Assembly: GCF_003990185.1 (NCBI RefSeq)
Contig: NZ_RZHF01000008.1
Location: forward strand, 1 to 64,000
DNA length: 64,000 nucleotides
Direction: 5' to 3'
Source: Vreelandella nanhaiensis
Lineage (GTDB): Bacteria > Pseudomonadota > Gammaproteobacteria > Pseudomonadales > Halomonadaceae
The position numbers were made by a program, and so were the translations under genes. Below, in pieces: positions 44,569 to 53,286 of the stretch. Position 1 is the stretch's first letter; every line of letters starts with the position of its first letter. The notes beneath the pieces are model-generated. The model had not been told where the DNA came from, did not search any database, and saw only the letters and a program-made list of their open reading frames with translations.

Positions 44569-45288
44569 ATGCAGGATTTCAGTCAACGCAGCGACGAAAA
44601 GGAACTCATGGATGAAGACGACATCTCGTTTGAAGAATTCCACGATTGCCTCCAAGGCCTTGAGCGTATCAATCATCTCACGCTGGCCTATCGTCCGACC
44701 CTGCAATGGCTTCGCCCTTGGGTAGAAAACCATAAACGCCTCTTTGTGCTTGATGCAGCCAGTGGTGGCGGGGACATGTTGCGTCAGATTGCCAAAAAAT
44801 GGCCTGCTCGGATTACGGGGAAAGCCGGTCACCGTCTGGTTGGTGTCGACCTGAACCCATGGTCAAAGAAATCCGCCGAATCCTGGGCGCATCCTCCTGC
44901 CATAAGTTACGAAACTGCGAATGTGTTTGCGTTCGAGCCAGGTCAGCCCATCGATATCATTATATCGTCGCTATTTACCCATCACCTTACCGACCGGCAA
45001 ATTGTGGATTTTCTGTGCTGGATGGACAGTCGCGCGGGCAAAGGGTGGTTTATTAACGATCTGCATCGGCATCCCATTCCTTATTATTTTATTAAAGGGG
45101 CGACCGCACTCTTTAGTCGTAATCGGCTGATCCGTAATGATGCCGCTGTATCGGTGGCGCGCGCTTTAACGGTAAAGGATTGGCGGCGCCTGATCAATGA
45201 AGCGGGGCTTGATGGAGATGTGCGCGTTCAGTGGTTTTTTCCTTTCCGTCTTTGCGTTTCCTGTAACAAGGAAGTACCCACCCGATGA
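44569..45288 (+). CDS. SAM-dependent methyltransferase of the type III PKS operon
   Basis: A 239-residue class I methyltransferase. Motif I is FVLDAASGGGDMLRQIAKKW, motif II follows at HRLVGVDLNPWSKKSAESWA, and the post-motif region IIISSLFTHHLTDRQIVDFL is typical of small-molecule methyltransferases. It probably methylates the polyketide product or a hydroxylated derivative. ATG 44608 (AAGGA upstream) is an alternative start. The stop overlaps the next start by four bases (ATGA). Known analogues in Streptomyces and Bacillus phenolic-lipid loci use membrane methyltransferases, so a soluble one is a difference. Confidence 0.92.
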   Translation: MQDFSQRSDEKELMDEDDISFEEFHDCLQGLERINHLTLAYRPTLQWLRPWVENHKRLFVLDAASGGGDMLRQIAKKWPARITGKAGHRLVGVDLNPWSKKSAESWAHPPAISYETANVFAFEPGQPIDIIISSLFTHHLTDRQIVDFLCWMDSRAGKGWFINDLHRHPIPYYFIKGATALFSRNRLIRNDAAVSVARALTVKDWRRLINEAGLDGDVRVQWFFPFRLCVSCNKEVPTR

Positions 45289-46430
45289 GCGATGAAACAG
45301 TAATAATAGGCGGCGGGCCAGCGGGGGCTGCCGCGGCCATTAAATTATCCCGGCAAGGCATGCCGGTGCGCCTTCTGGAACGCAAACCGGGCCCGCATCA
45401 CAAAGTTTGCGGAGAATTTATCAGCTATGAAGCCGCGCAAAACTTAAAGGAGCTGGGCTTGGATTTAGCGGCATTAGGGGCTGAGCCAATTCGCAATGTG
45501 CGGATTTATAATGGCGAAAACGAGCTTACCTTCGATTTGCCGTTTACCGCATGGAGTCTGTCCCGACGCCTGTTGGATTCGGCTTTGATTGAACAGGCGG
45601 GATGTGCGGGGGCAAACGTTGCGCTTGGAACGGCGGTCAAACAGTTATCTCGCACCCACGAAGGTTGGAAGTTGGTTGCCAGAAGCCAGTCTAGCGCAGG
45701 GCAAACCAGCACAGAGTTGTCAGCACAAACGGTGTTTCTTGCTAGTGGAAAGCATGAACTGCGCAACTGGAAGCGTAATGTGAAAGCGTCTAACCGCTAT
45801 GGCTTGATTGGTCTCAAAATGCACTTTAGACCCAGCACATTACAACAGGCTCAATGGAAGAATACCGTTGAAATTCATTTATTCAATGGTGGTTACGCTG
45901 GCCTGGAGCCGATAGAGAAGGGTGATGTCAATCTTTGTTTTTTGATCAGCCAAGATATATACAAAGCATGCGGCGGTAATTGGCTTAGGGTACTCAACTG
46001 GCTTGGTCGTACTTCCTCTCATATGAAGCAGCGTCTTGCCACGTTAACGCCGCGCTGGTGTGACCCCCTGGCCGTCTCCGGGATTCCTTATGGGTATATC
46101 CATTCACCCAATGACTCGGTGCCAAACCTGTTCTCGCTGGGGGACCAAGCAGCTGTGATTCCATCGTTTGCAGGCGATGGAATTGCCATTGCCTTGCATA
46201 CGGCTTCACTCGCAGCCTACGTTCACACCACTGGTGGCGATTCCAGGACGTATCAACAGTTAGCCTTTAACGATCTAACGCAACCGGTGCGGAATGCCGA
46301 GGTGCTTGCCAGTATGCTATCCAATCGCTTGGGACGTACAGCGGCTTTCGCTTGCGCAAGGCTATGGCCAACATTGCCACGTGAAATGGTACTCCGAACG
46401 CGGGTTGGCCTATCTCACTGTATGCAATAA
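45285..46430 (+). CDS. FAD-dependent oxidoreductase of the type III PKS operon
   Basis: A 381-residue flavoprotein of the geranylgeranyl-reductase/aromatic hydroxylase superfamily. The dinucleotide-binding start is VIIGGGPAGAAAAIKLSRQG, followed by RLLERKPGPHHKVCGEFIS (CGEF is typical of this group) and the second FAD motif LFSLGDQAAVIPSFAGDGIAIA. It may hydroxylate the aromatic ring or oxidise it to a quinone, comparable in role to SrsC of Streptomyces griseus, but that is inference. Coupled to the methyltransferase by an ATGA overlap. Confidence 0.93.
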   Translation: MSDETVIIGGGPAGAAAAIKLSRQGMPVRLLERKPGPHHKVCGEFISYEAAQNLKELGLDLAALGAEPIRNVRIYNGENELTFDLPFTAWSLSRRLLDSALIEQAGCAGANVALGTAVKQLSRTHEGWKLVARSQSSAGQTSTELSAQTVFLASGKHELRNWKRNVKASNRYGLIGLKMHFRPSTLQQAQWKNTVEIHLFNGGYAGLEPIEKGDVNLCFLISQDIYKACGGNWLRVLNWLGRTSSHMKQRLATLTPRWCDPLAVSGIPYGYIHSPNDSVPNLFSLGDQAAVIPSFAGDGIAIALHTASLAAYVHTTGGDSRTYQQLAFNDLTQPVRNAEVLASMLSNRLGRTAAFACARLWPTLPREMVLRTRVGLSHCMQ

Positions 46431-46543
46431 GTGTCTTGTAGAGCGGCTATGATTTAAAGTTGAAAAACAGTAGCTCTCGTTCCAAAGAGTGCTGTCTGAC
46501 TGAAACTGTCACGATTTTCAATCTTAAGTATCGTTCTTGTTAA

Positions 46544-47410
46544 TCAGAGGCGAAGATGCTGAACTGGTACTCGCGCGGAGCGGCCCGATAGCCGTTCAAA
46601 CTCCACGACATCGTGAGCGCAAAAAAGCTCTATTTGATTGCCTTGCGCGCGGCTCAGTTCACGTAGGCGCTGCTGATTATTGAGCCGCGCCTGGCGATCC
46701 TTTTCCATCAAGGTCTGATAGAAACGTAGGCCAGGAGTGCAGAAAGGCGATTGCGGATCCATTTCTTGATGATAAAAATAGGCGTCGCCAGTCTGCAATA
46801 GCCATTTATCAGCCAATTTTATCGCCACACCACAGTGGCCATGTGTATGACCGGGCAACGGGACCAAGCGAATATTATTGGGCACGCCCTCAAGCTGACT
46901 AATAGAGAAAAAGCCAAACCAGTCTTCCCCTTCGTCGATTCCATACAACCGCCAGTGTTGCTCGGTTGGCCACTGCTGTGGTCGAAATCTTTGTCGGTCC
47001 AGCCATGTCCTTTGCTTTAGCGCGTAGTCGCGTTCTTCTTGCAGCATGTGAACGGTGGCATGGGGAAAATCGTTTAGCCCGCCTGCGTGATCGAAATCCA
47101 GATGGGTCAAAACGATATGATGGACATCGGAGGCGTTAAATCCCAAACTTTCCACCTGACGAACTGCCGTCATTTCTTCTCGAAAATCGGGGCTTACCAT
47201 AGCGAGAAAGAAGCCGCTCAACTGGCTCTTCGGGTTACGTACATCCTCAAGTCCCAAGCCAGTGTCTACCAAAATGAGCCCATGATCTGCTTCAAGTAAC
47301 AGACAGTGGCAGGTAAGATGACCGCGCTTGACCAAAGATCGAGTTTGGCCATCCATGAGCTTGCCTCCGATGGGGCATGTCGAAATACAGTTCAGGTGAT
47401 GGATAATCAC
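46544..47410 (-). CDS. Metallo-beta-lactamase-fold hydrolase (lactonase-like)
   Basis: 288 residues. The zinc-binding motif is LTHLDFDHAGG (His103, Asp105, Asp107, His108) with later PLPGHTHGHCGV and LLQTGDAYFY and the final histidine in LFCAHDVVEF. The arrangement resembles AHL-lactonase relatives but no specific signature proves lactone cleavage. I start at GTG 47410, six bases after a perfect AGGAGG; the frame upstream to 47455 has no site. It is convergent with the PKS operon, 113 bases away. Confidence 0.88.
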   Translation of the reverse strand: MIIHHLNCISTCPIGGKLMDGQTRSLVKRGHLTCHCLLLEADHGLILVDTGLGLEDVRNPKSQLSGFFLAMVSPDFREEMTAVRQVESLGFNASDVHHIVLTHLDFDHAGGLNDFPHATVHMLQEERDYALKQRTWLDRQRFRPQQWPTEQHWRLYGIDEGEDWFGFFSISQLEGVPNNIRLVPLPGHTHGHCGVAIKLADKWLLQTGDAYFYHQEMDPQSPFCTPGLRFYQTLMEKDRQARLNNQQRLRELSRAQGNQIELFCAHDVVEFERLSGRSARVPVQHLRL

Positions 47411-47486
47411 TGATGCCCTCCTGTAGTCGCCAAGTTCGAAACAGGCAACAGCCATCTACAGTCTGTCCCGGTGTAGATGCGGTATG

Positions 47487-47561
47487 TCAGGCGGCCACAG
47501 ATCGCTCCGGTGTCAGGAATACGCGACTTTCCTAACGCGTTGAAACATTTTGGCCGCCTGA
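47487..47561. repeat. 11-bp inverted repeats flanking 53 bases
   Basis: TCAGGCGGCCA (47487-47497) and its exact complement (47551-47561). Between the metallo-hydrolase and SPW genes, with no reading frame inside. Could be a short stem in RNA or a remnant of a small mobile unit. Confidence 0.75.
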
Positions 47562-47631
47562 TCGAAGTTCATGCAGGGACAGTTTTTTCTAACGTGGTTT
47601 CCACTCCTTAGTATCGCAATTCCAATGGCAC

Positions 47632-48006
47632 TCAGGCCCGGTTTTTTAAATCTGTCAGATTTCTTGGCTGCTTTTCTGTGGTAAGGCTGGCGCCGATCTC
47701 AAGAAGGCCGAGGATTACATGAGGTAGGTAAACCGTATCCGCGAAGCCGAATAGCCAAGGAGAAACCAGCAGAAGAATACCGCTGAGTAGATCCAGAGTG
47801 AGATGTAGGGGCATAGGGATAAGGTGCATTAACCCAAGCTCATACTTCGTCATGATGGCTGAGGCCAGCATAATGACACCTAGAATAATAGGTACCCATT
47901 GAGCAGCACCTCCCGTGGCGAAGTCAAAAAGGAAGGGAGCTACGATGAGAAGCAGACCCATCAGATAATCAACCATTCCATGTACTCGAGTTGAAATGAA
48001 ACGCAT
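47632..48006 (-). CDS. SPW-repeat integral membrane protein
   Basis: 124 residues, four membrane helices in two related halves, each with the SPW-type signature (LLIVAPFLFDFATGGAAQWV and LLLVSPWLFGFADTVYLPHV). Such proteins are common in bacteria without a known function. An AAGGAGG lies seven bases before ATG 48006. Confidence 0.88.
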   Translation of the reverse strand: MRFISTRVHGMVDYLMGLLLIVAPFLFDFATGGAAQWVPIILGVIMLASAIMTKYELGLMHLIPMPLHLTLDLLSGILLLVSPWLFGFADTVYLPHVILGLLEIGASLTTEKQPRNLTDLKNRA

Positions 48007-48382
48007 AGCGAACCTCCTTATATGCCAAGTGATTAAAACGAGGGTGCAGCCCCGTTACTATCAACATAGCAGAGGGGAGGTGGTAATCCAGTAGAAGGTA
48101 GGGGTAGGTTTTCCTAGTATCATAAGAGTATTAACTCAAGGCGAATAGGCTGAATTGAGTACGTTACAACCCATTACTCCAGACCGCCCTGTCATTTATT
48201 AAGCCCTATCAGGCTATCTAGGGCAGGCGGGGCACGCTATGAAACATACTCTGACGACTATATTGCTATTATCTTCATATACGGAATGGCTTCAAAATAG
48301 GATTCGCTTCAGCTGTCTCGTTAAGCATGTCCTGATTTATTAGCCATACTGTCAGTGCATACTTCATAAAAGGACATCATAT
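48007..48382. other. 376-bp divergent intergenic region
   Basis: Holds the promoters of the SPW and MscS genes. No open frame, no clear repeats. Only the ribosome binding sites (AAGGAGG for SPW; AAAAGGA for MscS) could be recognised. Confidence 0.45.
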
Positions 48383-49522
48383 ATGTTTGATTGGGAGTCA
48401 TGGCGCTCATGGGAGGAATGGGTATCCCAGCCTGCTTTTCTGAATTTCATCTTAGTGCTAAGTATCGCTGTTGCCAGTTACTTCGCGCTTCGGATACTGA
48501 TGAACTCTATTATTACTCGTGTTGTCAATTGGTTATCGCGTAGCAAAGGGCGCTGGAGCCATTATGGCATAGAGGTTTTTAAACATACTAGCCGCCTGCT
48601 CATTGCAGCAATGGCCTTACAAATAGGCTTGGTTGTAGTTGATTTGGGCCCAGTGTGGGAAGCTCGAGTCAGCCACTTATGGTTTTTGGTTCTGGCCCTG
48701 CAGTTCGGTCTATGGGTTGGTGCCGCTATTGCTTTATGGAAAGAGAAGACCATTAGTGATAAGGCTGGTCAGGATAACCAGCTCACGGTCACCATGGTTG
48801 CGCTGATGGTTCGCATCGTACTTTGGGCCGTTGTGTTACTGTCGGTACTAGCGAACTTGGGTGTGAATATCACCGCATTTGTTGCCAGTTTGGGAATTGG
48901 AGGCATCGCTATTGCTCTTGCGGTGCAAACATTACTTAGTGATTTGTTCGCTTCTGCATCTATTGGCGTCGATAAGCCATTCACGACAGGCCACTTTATT
49001 GTCTTCAACGATATCGCAGGGACAATTGAATACATTGGCATGAAAACCACGCGTATTCGCAGCTTGAGCGGTGAGCAGGTCATTTGCTCGAATACCAAGC
49101 TACTTCAGCAAACCATACACAACTATCACAGGATGAGTGAGCGGCGTGTGGTGTTTAATTTAGCGATATCCTTTCGGACGCCGATAGATAAAGTGCGCGA
49201 GATACCTTCTTTGGTCAAGGAGATCATTAACTCAATGAGCGAAACCCGCTTCGATCGCGCGCATTTAAGTACATTCGCTGATTATGCATTGAAATTTGAG
49301 GTCGTTTATTACGTATTGAGCTCGGATTACAATCTCTATATGGATATTCAGCAAGCGATTAACTTCTCTTTGCTAGAAGAGCTTGATAAACGCGACATCA
49401 AGTTTGCCATGCCTGTGCGCGCTCTCGAATTTCTCGACGAGATTCCTTTGCCTGAAGCAAGCATGCCCGGCAAGGAAGCTCCAATGCATCTTTCGAAGGA
49501 TGCATCCCAAGCCTCATATTAA
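48383..49522 (+). CDS. Mechanosensitive ion channel (MscS family)
   Basis: 379 residues. Four or five hydrophobic helices in residues 1-170 lead to the pore-lining helix and the conserved beta domain start: VASLGIGGIAIALAVQTLLS then DLFASASIGVDKPF (the FIVFNDIAGTIEYIGMKTTR segment follows). The C-terminal vestibule domain runs to about 350. It opens on hypo-osmotic stress to release solutes, relevant in a salt-adapted host. AAAAGGA precedes the ATG. Confidence 0.94.
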   Translation: MFDWESWRSWEEWVSQPAFLNFILVLSIAVASYFALRILMNSIITRVVNWLSRSKGRWSHYGIEVFKHTSRLLIAAMALQIGLVVVDLGPVWEARVSHLWFLVLALQFGLWVGAAIALWKEKTISDKAGQDNQLTVTMVALMVRIVLWAVVLLSVLANLGVNITAFVASLGIGGIAIALAVQTLLSDLFASASIGVDKPFTTGHFIVFNDIAGTIEYIGMKTTRIRSLSGEQVICSNTKLLQQTIHNYHRMSERRVVFNLAISFRTPIDKVREIPSLVKEIINSMSETRFDRAHLSTFADYALKFEVVYYVLSSDYNLYMDIQQAINFSLLEELDKRDIKFAMPVRALEFLDEIPLPEASMPGKEAPMHLSKDASQASY

Positions 49523-49840
49523 GGAGATCATTTTGTAGCGCCAAGAGAGTGGCGTCATGATTCAAAGGCATACAGGAAATACACACTGGCGCGACTTCTT
49601 CGTGGCGATATTCACAGGCAATACGGCCTACTGACAGAAGGCATGGCTGGAGTCGAGTTCGACAAGGCTACTGACCGGATTTTTCGGTAGATGATTTGAT
49701 TGGCCGCGGTACCAATGGCTTTCAGTGCCTAGCGCTTATCTTTGGGCCTTGATTTTATCCAGGCAGCCCCGAGCGGCATTTTTGCGCTCGATTGCTCATT
49801 ACGGGGGATGCTGGCCAGCTAAGCTGGCGAGAGGGCTAGT
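49523..49840. other. 318-bp region without a supported gene
   Basis: Only a 23-codon frame beginning at 49557 and a short stem (GCGCCA/TGGCGT near 49540) can be seen; neither is convincing. A palindrome-rich GCTGGCCAGC lies near 49811. Confidence 0.4.
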
Positions 49841-49868
49841 AAAAACCCCGCCTATTTGTCTGACGGGG
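49841..49868 (-). terminator. Terminator of the 60-residue protein gene
   Basis: CCCCG (49846-49850) and CGGGG (49864-49868) with AAAAA at 49841-49845, which is a T tract on the minus strand, ten bases beyond the stop at 49878. Confidence 0.8.
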
Positions 49869-49877
49869 CATTAGTTG

Positions 49878-50060
49878 TTAGCGGTCGAAGGTATCATTAG
49901 CGCGATGTGTGGAAGAATCACGTGGTGTGGGACGCGCCTGATTAGACGGGCGTCTGCGCACATTACTACCACGAAATTCATTCCATGCATTTTTGGCTTT
50001 CTGACGATTCGCTGGCTTTCTGAGCCAGTTTACGAGTGCCAATAATATCCACTTTCTCAT
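49878..50060 (-). CDS. Small basic protein (60 aa)
   Basis: Start at ATG 50060, five bases after AGGAGG. A short hydrophobic stretch (ILLALVNWL) and a long basic tail rich in Arg, Asn and Ser (RGSNVRRRPSNQARPTPRDS) follow. It has its own terminator, so it is probably expressed. No family recognised; the outline would suit a small membrane-attached or nucleic-acid-binding protein. Confidence 0.65.
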   Translation of the reverse strand: MRKWILLALVNWLRKPANRQKAKNAWNEFRGSNVRRRPSNQARPTPRDSSTHRANDTFDR

Positions 50061-50352
50061 ATGAACCTCCTGTGCCTTGATAACGAGGCTTGCTTGCACA
50101 TTTACCTTCAAACTATAGACTAGTCATGCTGGGATAGTTCAAGTGCCCAGCTTTTTTGTGAGCCATGTTTTACATAATATAGAACCTCAAGATGATATGG
50201 TTTATTCATCAAATAATTAAGTGGGCTAACAGAAGTGAGTATTACGGTAAACGTACCTTGTCCATCATTGTGAATGGGTAGTCTTTAATCTATCCTTGGA
50301 ACTTAGCCTTATCTAAAGTGCCCAATGGATAAGCTCATTAAGGAGAATGAAA

Positions 50353-50571
50353 ATGACACATCATACCAAATGTCAAAAATGTGGTCATGAATACGTAACG
50401 GATGCTGAGACACATACCCCTAAAACTAATGAATGTAACGCTTGTGGTGCCGAACTCTATGATTCCCATACGCATCACGACCAAGAAGATTCTGGTGAAA
50501 GCGAACATCCTATTGAGAAAGGACTTCGCAAGGTTACTGATGAAATCACGGGTAATAAGACCAAAATTTGA
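50353..50571 (+). CDS. Zinc-ribbon miniprotein (72 aa)
   Basis: Four cysteines in CxxC pairs (Cys7/Cys10 in TKCQKCGHEY; Cys28/Cys31 in NECNACGAEL) form a probable zinc ribbon, followed by a His/Asp/Glu-rich linker and SEHPIEKGLRKVTDEITG. I start at ATG 50353, seven bases after AAGGAG; ATG 50347 is too close. A related protein of the same design lies 275 bases downstream. Function unknown. Confidence 0.75.
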   Translation: MTHHTKCQKCGHEYVTDAETHTPKTNECNACGAELYDSHTHHDQEDSGESEHPIEKGLRKVTDEITGNKTKI

Positions 50572-50595
50572 TTTTAACTCTTAATTAACCCCTTG

Positions 50596-50622
50596 CTGCC
50601 AGCCTTTTGCGGCTGGCAGTTT
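50596..50622 (+). terminator. Terminator after the first zinc-ribbon gene
   Basis: CTGCCAGCC (50596-50604), loop TTTTGC, GGCTGGCAG (50611-50619) and TTT. Confidence 0.85.
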
Positions 50623-50846
50623 CACACTTCCTTAGCTTTTAGCTCTGTTCGCGCTTAACGGCCTGGTATATAGGGCCGCAGCAGTAGAGGCTCCAAGTCT
50701 AATAAGCACTATGTATTAATTTAATATTTTTTAAATATTGCGATACTTACTAGTTAGCTAACTAGCTACGCAGCTATCGATATTCTCGGCTAAACTGTAG
50801 ATGTACACAGCATTATATTGTGACGTTAGGCAAGGAGTAATCTTAA

Positions 50847-51059
50847 ATGGCATTTCCTGAAAAATGTGCTCAGTGTGGTAGCGAAGATTTACGCATTCCC
50901 AGTAATTCAGATGAAGATCAGAATATTTACTGCAACTCTTGCAATGCATTGCTTGGAGACAAGAAGACATTATCTAAAGAGATAGAGGATGAAGGAGAGG
51001 GAGATCATCAGGTCGAAAAGTTTCTTAGATCGCTAAGTGCAAAAAGTGACAAGGATTAA
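50847..51059 (+). CDS. Zinc-ribbon miniprotein, second copy type (70 aa)
   Basis: Same plan as the protein at 50353: Cys7/Cys10 (EKCAQCGSED) and Cys29/Cys32 (YCNSCNALL), an acidic linker and a tail with HQVEKFLRSLSAKSD. AAGGAG lies about ten bases upstream of the ATG. A hairpin follows the stop. The shared HPIEK/HQVEK tail suggests common ancestry. Function unknown. Confidence 0.75.
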   Translation: MAFPEKCAQCGSEDLRIPSNSDEDQNIYCNSCNALLGDKKTLSKEIEDEGEGDHQVEKFLRSLSAKSDKD

Positions 51060-51078
51060 GTGTATTACCAGACACATT

Positions 51079-51104
51079 AACCGCCAGCCTGAAGGTTGGC
51101 GGTT
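51079..51104 (+). terminator. Hairpin after the second zinc-ribbon gene
   Basis: AACCGCCAGCCT (51079-51090) pairs with AGGTTGGCGGTT (51093-51104), including one G-U pair. There is no strong T tract, so termination is probable but not certain. Confidence 0.6.
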
Positions 51105-51158
51105 ACGTTGGAGTTGATAAAAATAGCTGACTTTAATTTAAGTAAAACTGGTTGGCTA

Positions 51159-51341
51159 TTAGCTATACGTTTCATTTAGCTGGTTTACTATTTCATCAGC
51201 TTCTGGTTTGGTAGCACAGCGTTGCCTAACCAGCTCTCCATCTCGCTCGCTCTCATCTCGCATATCCACTATCCACCATTCAGGCTGTGAATCAATTTCA
51301 AGACCTTCCTTGACCGCACGATAGACCACAAATGTTGACAT
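51159..51341 (-). CDS. Small protein of unknown function (60 aa)
   Basis: Starts MSTFVVYRAVKEGLEIDSQP, ATG 51341 preceded by AAGGAGTGGAGC. The pattern of a short beta strand, WWIVDMRDESERDGE, and KPEADEIVNQLNETY looks like a compact alpha/beta fold related to small DUF2188-like proteins, which is a weak guess. No membrane segment. Confidence 0.6.
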   Translation of the reverse strand: MSTFVVYRAVKEGLEIDSQPEWWIVDMRDESERDGELVRQRCATKPEADEIVNQLNETYS

Positions 51342-51549
51342 GCTCCACTCCTTGGCTCTTAAACGTCTTTATAACGTAGCCCATCAAGCAATGTTTGAGT
51401 ACTTGGTCAACAATCAGATGGCTAGCTGGGGGAAAAGCTTCTTAACATTAGGCAGACGTCAGAAAGTGAACTTGGAAATTGCTCAAAGGCGGTGCTAGGT
51501 TGAAATTGAACTGGCGGTTCTTGTTAGGCTAATGAAGGGAGAGAATGGT

Positions 51550-52131
51550 ATGGATAACCACACAGCAGTAAGCGGAGGCCACACCTCGGATGTCGTCAGC
51601 ATTTTGACGGCCGACCATCGGGATATGGTGGAGTTATTAACCCAGGTGGAAAACAGCAGCGACCCCAAGCAGCGGCGAGACTTGATCGATACGGCAATAG
51701 CCGAAGTTATGCGTCATGCGGTTGCTGAAGAGATGTACGTTTACCCTGCAATGAAAAAGCATATTGAGAATGGCAGCGAAGAAGTAGAGCACGATAAGAA
51801 AGAGCATGACGAGCTTGTTAAGGTGATGAAGAAGCTGGAAGATGTCGATCCTTCTCAGCCTGATTTCATGGCCTTGGCTAAAGAAATGGAAAAACAGTTG
51901 CGTCATCATATTGATGATGAAGAATCTGACCAATTCCCTAAGCTGCGCGCAAGCATTCCTGAAGATGAGCTTATTGATCTGGGTATCAAGGTGGAAAATG
52001 CCAAAAAGCTTGCTCCTACGCGCCCACATCCAAGCGCACCCCACTCTGAACTGTTCCACAAGAGCGTTGGGCCAGGCGTAGGGATGATCGATAGGCTCTT
52101 GGACAAGCTGCAGGGGCGTCACACTGGTTAA
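51550..52131 (+). CDS. Hemerythrin-like domain protein
   Basis: 193 residues. A four-helix hemerythrin/HHE domain spans about 15-150: ILTADHRDMVELLTQVENSS, MRHAVAEEMYVYPAMKKHIE, EHDKKEHDELVKVMKKLEDV and LRHHIDDEESDQFPKLRASI supply the His and Glu ligands for a di-iron centre. Such proteins bind oxygen or nitric oxide or defend against oxidative damage. A ribosome-site AAGGGAG stands before ATG 51550, which I prefer to ATG 51532. Terminator follows. Confidence 0.92.
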   Translation: MDNHTAVSGGHTSDVVSILTADHRDMVELLTQVENSSDPKQRRDLIDTAIAEVMRHAVAEEMYVYPAMKKHIENGSEEVEHDKKEHDELVKVMKKLEDVDPSQPDFMALAKEMEKQLRHHIDDEESDQFPKLRASIPEDELIDLGIKVENAKKLAPTRPHPSAPHSELFHKSVGPGVGMIDRLLDKLQGRHTG

Positions 52132-52153
52132 TAATTGATGTAGAAGATTTTTT

Positions 52154-52184
52154 AAGCCCTCCGGGTTCTCGGCAGGGCTTTTTT
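52154..52184 (+). terminator. Terminator after the hemerythrin gene
   Basis: AAGCCCT (52154-52160) and AGGGCTT (52174-52180), with an inner CCG/CGG stem and a T tail. Confidence 0.88.
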
Positions 52185-52278
52185 AGTGAATGCGACTCAT
52201 CGTAACGGTGCTTCCATTCTTGTATTGTAAGATCTAGTGATGCATACAATGAATTACTATTTACCTTAGAGAATGTTT

Positions 52279-53286
52279 ATGTCGACGTTTTTCCGGCGCT
52301 TGGTAGAGGTTGCATCACCTACAATTGGCCTTGGCTGCATGAATTTATCACATGGCTATGGGCAGAAAATACCAGAGGATGAAGCGCTCTGGTCGTTAAA
52401 CGAAGCGTTTGAAATGGGGTATCGCCACTTTGATACGGCCACTCTTTATGGCGCAACCGCTAATGAGCGCTTATTGGGAAAGGCGTTAAAAGACAAGCGG
52501 CGTCAGCTGCTGCTGGCCAGTAAGTGCGGTATGTCCATAGACCCGGAAAGCGGCCAGCGAGTTGTTAACGGGCGACCTGAGATATTGCGCCAGCAGTGTG
52601 AGGCGAGCCTGACACGACTCAATACCGATCATATCGACATTTACTATTTGCATCGTTTGGATCGTAATGTGCCCATTGAGGAGAGTGTGGGGGCACTAGG
52701 TAAGCTAGTAGATGAGGGGAAAATCGGAAGTGTGGGTTTATCCGAAGTGTCGGCAGATACCCTTTACCGAGCGTACAAAGAGTACTCGGTTGCAGCCGTC
52801 CAATCCGAGTACTCGCTTTGGACCCGAAACCCAGAAATAGCCCTACTGAACGCGTGCAAGGAACTTGAGATTGCGTTGGTAGCATTTAGCCCGCTTGGGC
52901 GCGGTTTTTTAACCGGGGCGATACAGGTAGATACACCGTTTGCAGAAGGAGATATGCGAGCTAACATGCCGCGCTTCAATGTCGATAACTTGCCAAAGAA
53001 CTTGGCGTTATTCAAACGTTTCAGCTCGATTGCCCAGGAGCTCAATGTCACCCCGGCTCAGCTGGCGTTAGTCTGGGTCAAAGCCCAAGGCAGCCATATA
53101 GTACCCATTCCCGGTACATGCTCAGTTGCTCATATGCGTGAGAACCTTAGTGCTGAGAACCTAGTGCTCGATACACCTTCTTTAGAGAAGCTTAACGGCA
53201 TGATGACGCCAGATAAGGTGCATGGGGAGCGCTATAGTTTGGCTCAGCAAGGGGATATTGATACTGAGGCATTTACTCCAGCCTGA
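52279..53286 (+). CDS. Aldo/keto reductase
   Basis: A 335-residue (beta/alpha)8 NADPH-dependent reductase. Catalytic residues are seen in YRHFDTATLYGATANERLLG (Asp, Tyr), LLLASKCGM (Lys) and DIYYLHRLD (His); the cofactor end SHIVPIPGTCSVAHMRENLS is present. It reduces aldehydes or ketones; the exact substrate is unknown. I favour ATG 52279 (GAGA seven bases upstream) over 52273. Confidence 0.93.
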   Translation: MSTFFRRLVEVASPTIGLGCMNLSHGYGQKIPEDEALWSLNEAFEMGYRHFDTATLYGATANERLLGKALKDKRRQLLLASKCGMSIDPESGQRVVNGRPEILRQQCEASLTRLNTDHIDIYYLHRLDRNVPIEESVGALGKLVDEGKIGSVGLSEVSADTLYRAYKEYSVAAVQSEYSLWTRNPEIALLNACKELEIALVAFSPLGRGFLTGAIQVDTPFAEGDMRANMPRFNVDNLPKNLALFKRFSSIAQELNVTPAQLALVWVKAQGSHIVPIPGTCSVAHMRENLSAENLVLDTPSLEKLNGMMTPDKVHGERYSLAQQGDIDTEAFTPA

